Made by a program: the position numbers and the translations under genes. A model generated the notes under the pieces. That model searched no databases. It saw nothing but the letters and a program-made list of their open reading frames with translations, and was not told where the DNA came from. This document shows, in pieces, positions 4,561-9,632 of a DNA stretch of 9,632 nt. The DNA is from Conexibacteraceae bacterium (GTDB lineage Bacteria > Actinomycetota > Thermoleophilia > Solirubrobacterales > Solirubrobacteraceae). The stretch covers positions 1 through 9,632 of the forward strand of contig WQWK01000055.1 in assembly GCA_009785395.1 (NCBI GenBank), read 5' to 3'. Each line of letters opens with the position of its first letter. Within the stretch, counting starts at the first letter, position 1.

Positions 4561-5955
4561 ATGACAGTCGACGCCCCGTCCTGGCTCAGTGCCGGGGATA
4601 CGACGTGGCAGATAACCGCCGCGACACTCGTCGGCCTGATGAGCGTGCCAGGACTGGTGGTGCTCTACGGCGGCGTTATGCAGAAGCGCTGGAGCATCAA
4701 CAGCATGATGCTGACGTTTCTCACGTTCTCGATCGTGCTTGTGGTCTGGGTCCTCTGGGCGTTCAAGATGGGCTTCGGCCAGCCCTGGTTCCACAGCTCG
4801 CACCCCGGATTCCTGAACGCGTTCATCGGAAAACCGGGCCCGTCACTGAGCCCGAGCGCACTCCAGGGCCAGGGCGTGGTGCCAGGCGCGTACGGAACCG
4901 CGGCCTCACTCGAGTTCCCGCAGTCGGCGCTCGTGTACTTCCAGTTCGTGTTCGCCGCGATCACGCCGATCCTGTCGCTCGGATCGGTCCTCGGCCGCAT
5001 CAACTGGAAGGCCTGGTCGCTCTACACGATCCTCTGGATCACATTCGTGTACGCGGTTGACGCGTTCCTGCTGTGGGGCGGCGGCTTCCTCGCCCACCAC
5101 GGCGCGGAGGACTTCTCCGGTGGCTATGTGATCCACCTCTCGGCAGGTATCTCGGGATTCGTGGCCGCAGCTGTGATCGGCCCGAGACTCCAGCGCGACC
5201 GCGAGATCGACGCGCCCAACAACGTGGCGATGGTCGCGGTCGGGGCCGGCCTCCTGTGGCTCGGCTGGAACGGGTTCAACGGCGGCGACCCCTACATGGC
5301 GAACATGTCGGCGGCCGCGGCGGTGCTCAACACCAACCTCGCAACCGCCGTCGCGTTCCTGGTCTGGGTTGTGCTGGACGTGCTCACGCGCCGCAAGCCG
5401 AGCCTGTTGGGCGGCGTCAACGGCATGATCACCGGCCTCGTCGCGATCACCCCCTGTGCCGGTTACGTCAACGGCTGGGGCGCGATGGCGGTCGGCGCGA
5501 TCGGCTCGGTGATCGTGTACTTCGCGATGAACTACGTCAGCGCGATGCGGCCCTTCCGCAACGTCGACGACACGCTCGGCGTGATCTACACGCACGGATT
5601 CGCCGGCCTGGCCGGCGGCCTCCTGCTCGGCTTCTTCGCCGATCCGAGCATGGTGCTGTCCTACACGGTCGCCAATGGCAAGTACACGCCGGTGCCCGCG
5701 ACTCAGCCGAGCGTGCTCTACGGCGGCAGCTTCCATCTGCTGCTGTGGCAGGCGATCGCCGGGGCCTGGATCATCGTCTGGTCGGGGGTCCTGACCTACA
5801 TCATCCTGAAGGTCGTGGGGCTGTTCCTGCCGCTACGGATGTCCACCGAGAACATGGAGATCGGCGACATCGCGGAGCACGGCCACGAGGTGTACCCGTC
5901 CGACATTCCGTCGCTCGGGGCATTCCAGGAGGCCTCGCCTGCGGTAACCGTGTGA
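4561..5955 (+). CDS. amt: Ammonium transporter (Amt/MEP/Rh family)
   Basis: A 464-residue polytopic inner-membrane protein with about eleven hydrophobic helices, the usual Amt length and topology. It moves ammonium through a trimer of hydrophobic channels. Visible signatures are DFSGGYVIHLSAG, with H192 as the first pore His, LGWNGFNGGDP in the central helix, and DTLGVIYTHGFAGLAGG, with H345 as the second pore His of the twin-His site. D184 before SGG matches the conserved structural aspartate. The C-terminal tail MEIGDIAEHGHEVYPSDIP is the conserved cytoplasmic coupling segment of Amt proteins. AAGGAG 4 nt before the ATG marks the start, and no cleaved signal peptide is obvious. No PII (glnK) gene follows, as one often does. 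A PucR-type regulator comes 39 bp later instead. Confidence 0.95.
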   Translation: MTVDAPSWLSAGDTTWQITAATLVGLMSVPGLVVLYGGVMQKRWSINSMMLTFLTFSIVLVVWVLWAFKMGFGQPWFHSSHPGFLNAFIGKPGPSLSPSALQGQGVVPGAYGTAASLEFPQSALVYFQFVFAAITPILSLGSVLGRINWKAWSLYTILWITFVYAVDAFLLWGGGFLAHHGAEDFSGGYVIHLSAGISGFVAAAVIGPRLQRDREIDAPNNVAMVAVGAGLLWLGWNGFNGGDPYMANMSAAAAVLNTNLATAVAFLVWVVLDVLTRRKPSLLGGVNGMITGLVAITPCAGYVNGWGAMAVGAIGSVIVYFAMNYVSAMRPFRNVDDTLGVIYTHGFAGLAGGLLLGFFADPSMVLSYTVANGKYTPVPATQPSVLYGGSFHLLLWQAIAGAWIIVWSGVLTYIILKVVGLFLPLRMSTENMEIGDIAEHGHEVYPSDIPSLGAFQEASPAVTV

Positions 5956-5994
5956 TGCACCGCGCTGCTACTCCCGCGTCTGAGCACGGCCACG

Positions 5995-7200
5995 ATGGCA
6001 AGCGCTCACCCGCTTGAGAACGGCGCGACCGAGGGTGACAGTCGGGAGGCGGCGGACGCCGCCTCCCGATACACCCCGCTGGAGCTCGTCGAGGCCGCAG
6101 TTGCGGGCGTCGACCTCCAGAGCGTGGCCCGCACCGCCGCCGACGCGCTGAGCCGGAGCGTCGTGATCACGCTCCCGGCGTCCGGCCTGTCGGCCCATTG
6201 GCCGGAGTCCGCGATCGCGCCCGAGGCGCTCGCGGCCGTCCGGCGACACGCGGCGGCCCTGATCTGCGATCCCGAGCAGCAGGCCCCGCCCGAACTCAGA
6301 GACAGCGTCCCGGTGCGACTCGGTGATGACGTCGTCGGCGTCGTCGCGGCACTCGGCGCTGCGACTGGCCCAGATGACGCCCGTCCCTGGCTGGATGCGG
6401 CGGCGGCGGCAGCCGCGGTCGCCGCCCTGATGCGGGACAGCGTCGGCTCGGACCTGCAGGAAGCTCGCCGCGCGCTGCTGCAGATACTCGAGGCCCGTGC
6501 ACAGGCCGACCCGCAAGCGCTGCTGGCCCACTCCCGCAGGCTCGGCTACGACTTCTCGCAGGGCGCGCTCGCGATCAGCGCCGCGCTCGAACCAGGCTTC
6601 GATGTCGGCGGCGCCAACGGGGAAGCGCTGGTCGCCCAGGTCGGCGACCGGCGCCTACTCGGTCTGCTGCCGCTCGCCGGCGAGGACGGTGAGCGCCGCG
6701 CCGCCGCGCTCCTGGCCCAACTGGAGGCCGCCGGCCTCCCCACGATCGCGGCGGTTCCCACCCGTGACCCGGCCGGACTTCAGGCCGCGCTTCGGGAGGC
6801 GGCGGTGCTGCTGGAACTGCTGGTCGACGGCGATGCGATGCTGGATAAGCGTGACGAGACCTACCGTCTCCTCGTCGGAGTCCTGATCCACCGGCCGGAT
6901 GAGCTCCTGGCGTTGCGCGCCAGCACGATCGCTCCGCTCGAGGAGTACGACGCGGCTCACGACACCGAACTGCTGACGACACTCGAGACGTTCCTCGCCC
7001 ACCACGGCTCCACCACCGAGACGGCCGAGGCGATGCGGCTGCACCGCCACACGGTCGGGTACCGCCTGGCGCGCGTACAGGAGGTGTCGGGCCTGTCGCC
7101 CTACGAGAGCGAAGGGCGCGAGCGCCTCAGCCTGGGGCTCAAGGCGAGCCGGATCATGCGCGCGGAGAACCGGCGGGCCGGCCGCGTCAGCCCCGCCTGA
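5995..7200 (+). CDS. PucR/CdaR-type transcriptional regulator
   Basis: A 401-residue regulator. Residues ~1-150 resemble a GAF-like sensor (LQSVARTAADALSRSVVI...VRLGDDVVGVVAALG), but this is weak. Residues ~170-290 look like the degenerate GGDEF-like central domain of the PucR/CdaR group (LGYDFSQGALAISAAL, GDRRLLGLLPLAG, DPAGLQAALREAAVLLELL). Residues ~325-390 are the C-terminal helix-turn-helix of the family, with ELLTTLETFLAHHGSTTETAEAMRLHRHTVGYRLARVQEVSGL, where HRHTVGYRL is the recognition helix region. Known family members control purine, glycerate or other nitrogen and carbon catabolism genes. The 39-bp gap from amt and absence of a promoter or Shine-Dalgarno suggest co-transcription. 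It may regulate amt through the palindromes upstream; this is inference from linkage. The start codon is the least certain part. Confidence 0.85.
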   Translation: MASAHPLENGATEGDSREAADAASRYTPLELVEAAVAGVDLQSVARTAADALSRSVVITLPASGLSAHWPESAIAPEALAAVRRHAAALICDPEQQAPPELRDSVPVRLGDDVVGVVAALGAATGPDDARPWLDAAAAAAAVAALMRDSVGSDLQEARRALLQILEARAQADPQALLAHSRRLGYDFSQGALAISAALEPGFDVGGANGEALVAQVGDRRLLGLLPLAGEDGERRAAALLAQLEAAGLPTIAAVPTRDPAGLQAALREAAVLLELLVDGDAMLDKRDETYRLLVGVLIHRPDELLALRASTIAPLEEYDAAHDTELLTTLETFLAHHGSTTETAEAMRLHRHTVGYRLARVQEVSGLSPYESEGRERLSLGLKASRIMRAENRRAGRVSPA

Positions 7201-7211
7201 GGAGCGAGCGC

Positions 7212-7281
7212 GGCCCCGCGGGCCCGGCGAGCGGGCGAGCCGCTCCAGCGGGGCAGCGGTCCAGCGGGACCAGCTGCCCCG
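7212..7281. terminator. Cluster of three GC-rich hairpins between convergent genes
   Basis: Three stems lie in the 95-bp gap between the PucR-type gene and ahcY. The first is GGCCC-CGC-GGGCC (7212-7224). The second is GAGCGG (7229-7234) with CCGCTC (7240-7245). The third is a long stem: CGGGGCAGC (7249-7257) pairs with GCTGCCCCG (7273-7281), and GGTCC (7258-7262) pairs with GGACC (7267-7271), loop AGCG, with one bulged A at 7272. The third has 14 pairs and starts 15 nt past the ahcY stop. There is no T tract, common for actinobacterial terminators. The position suggests a bidirectional terminator. Confidence 0.65.
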
Positions 7282-7295
7282 GAGGAAACGTCAGA

Positions 7296-8740
<1,445 letters not shown>

Positions 8741-8744
<4 letters not shown>

Positions 8745-9632
8745 GCGAGTGTCTCCTGTACAGATGGGTCAGTGAACTCGGTCATCCGATGCAACCCGCC
8801 GACCCGGGAATTGATCTCATCAAACCCCAATCGTGCGACACGCTCGGTACCGAACTCCTCAACATTGAAAGACGCGATCGCCGTCCCGTAAGCCATCGCG
8901 GTGGCCAGCAGGCCGTGGTCCACGGTGCGGCCACGCTGCGAAGCGACATAACCGGCCAGGCCGCCGGCGAACGTGTCACCAGCACCGGTCGGGTCAATCA
9001 CAGCCTCAAGCGGGAACGCCGGCAACGAGAACACCCCCTCCCGCGAGAACAGCGCCGCGCCGTACTCACCCTGCTTGGCGATCACAGCCGACGGGCCCAT
9101 CGCCAACAGCTCACGCGCGGCCGCCAAGAGCGACGCCTTGCCGGTCAGCTGCCTGATCTCGGCATCATTCAGAACCACACAATCGACCCGCTCGATCACC
9201 GCAACCAAATCATCCCGCGCGATGTCGATCCACAGGTTCATCGAATCCAATGCCGTCCACCGCGGATCGTGGCACTGCTCGAGCACCGACAGCTGCAAGC
9301 CGGGCTGGATATTGGCCAAAAACAGCACATCACAATCCCGTGCGGCCTCGCTCAACACCGGCTCGAACTCGCCGAACACCCCCAGCTGCGTGTCCAGCGT
9401 CTCACGCGAGTTGAGATCCCAGCCGTACTCGCCGGCCCAGAAGAAGGTCTTCCCATCGGGGATCACCTGCACGTCGTCGGTGAGCGTGCCGCGGGTCCCC
9501 AGCACCTCGATGTCGGCGTCGGCGAAGTCACCGCCGACCGGGCCGACCGGCCTGACCGTGTCAAAGAACGACGCCGCCAAGGCGAAGTGCGTGGCCGCGC
9601 CACCGAGCATCCGCTTGCGCTCCCCGAACGGG
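8741..9632 (-). CDS. PfkB-family kinase, possibly an adenosine or related nucleoside kinase (N-terminus outside window)
   Basis: An open frame that continues past the window edge. The internal ATG at 9610 is not the likely start, because the upstream in-frame residues PFGERKR join [16 protein letters not shown], a typical early PfkB segment. Of the visible 296 residues, PVGPVGGDF is the N-terminal substrate-side motif, [13 protein letters not shown] is the central helix region, and [18 protein letters not shown] is PfkB signature 2 with the catalytic Asp in GAGD. Family members phosphorylate sugars or nucleosides with ATP. The stop overlaps the ahcY start (ATGA), and since AhcY releases adenosine, an adenosine-kinase role is a reasonable inference. 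Sequence alone does not fix the substrate; ribokinase-like sugar kinase or methylthioadenosine-related roles remain possible. Confidence 0.85.

Noticed and set aside
4906..5736. Long minus-strand open frame opposite amt
   Set aside because: A shadow of high-GC codon bias. The composition (rich in Arg, His, Asp, Glu, Val) is typical of antisense frames, while the amt frame has strong family motifs.
7239..7249. GCCGCTCCAGC shared with the 15-bp repeat array
   Set aside because: An 11-bp GC-rich match without the CCCGGG core; most likely coincidence in this base composition.

Overview
The window is GC-rich DNA, most likely from an actinobacterium. Protein character suggests the Thermoleophilia/Solirubrobacterales side, but that placement is an inference from codon bias and family resemblance, not a computed result. 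Codons mostly end in G or C, genes are tightly packed, several starts are GTG or lack a Shine-Dalgarno sequence, and two starts sit exactly 7 nt after a -10-like hexamer, as in leaderless actinobacterial transcripts. I see no phage, transposon, CRISPR, tRNA or rRNA sequence.

Layout. Positions 1-203 hold the 3' end of sdhB (succinate dehydrogenase iron-sulfur subunit). It is followed after 13 bp by gluQ (217-1113, glutamyl-Q tRNA(Asp) synthetase). A 2-methylacyl-CoA racemase (mcr) on the minus strand (1076-2185) converges on gluQ and overlaps its 3' end by 38 bp. After a 292-bp intergenic region come three plus-strand envelope genes: a Bax inhibitor-1/YccA-type seven-helix membrane protein (2478-3149), an uncharacterised lipoprotein (3186-3887) and a small single-helix protein with four extracytoplasmic cysteines (3988-4359). 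The last two are separated by a 15-bp tandem repeat array that starts at the lipoprotein stop codon and ends in the putative -10 element of the next gene.

The centre is a two-gene nitrogen unit: an ammonium transporter, amt (4561-5955), followed after 39 bp by a PucR/CdaR-type regulator (5995-7200). No glnK-type PII gene follows amt. Its 201-bp upstream region carries two near-identical 14-bp palindromes exactly 20 bp apart and then two consecutive RNA hairpins, which is the most interesting regulatory structure in the window. A cluster of GC-rich hairpins (7212-7281) separates this unit from the convergent ahcY.

The right end is a minus-strand operon. A PfkB-family kinase (8741 to beyond 9632, truncated by the window edge) overlaps ahcY (S-adenosylhomocysteine hydrolase, 7296-8744) by the 4-bp ATGA arrangement. 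The coupling suggests the kinase handles the adenosine released by AhcY. Most of the window is ordinary core metabolism. The points worth a second look are the amt upstream region with its linked PucR regulator, the 15-bp array, the unnamed envelope proteins, and the kinase-ahcY pair.
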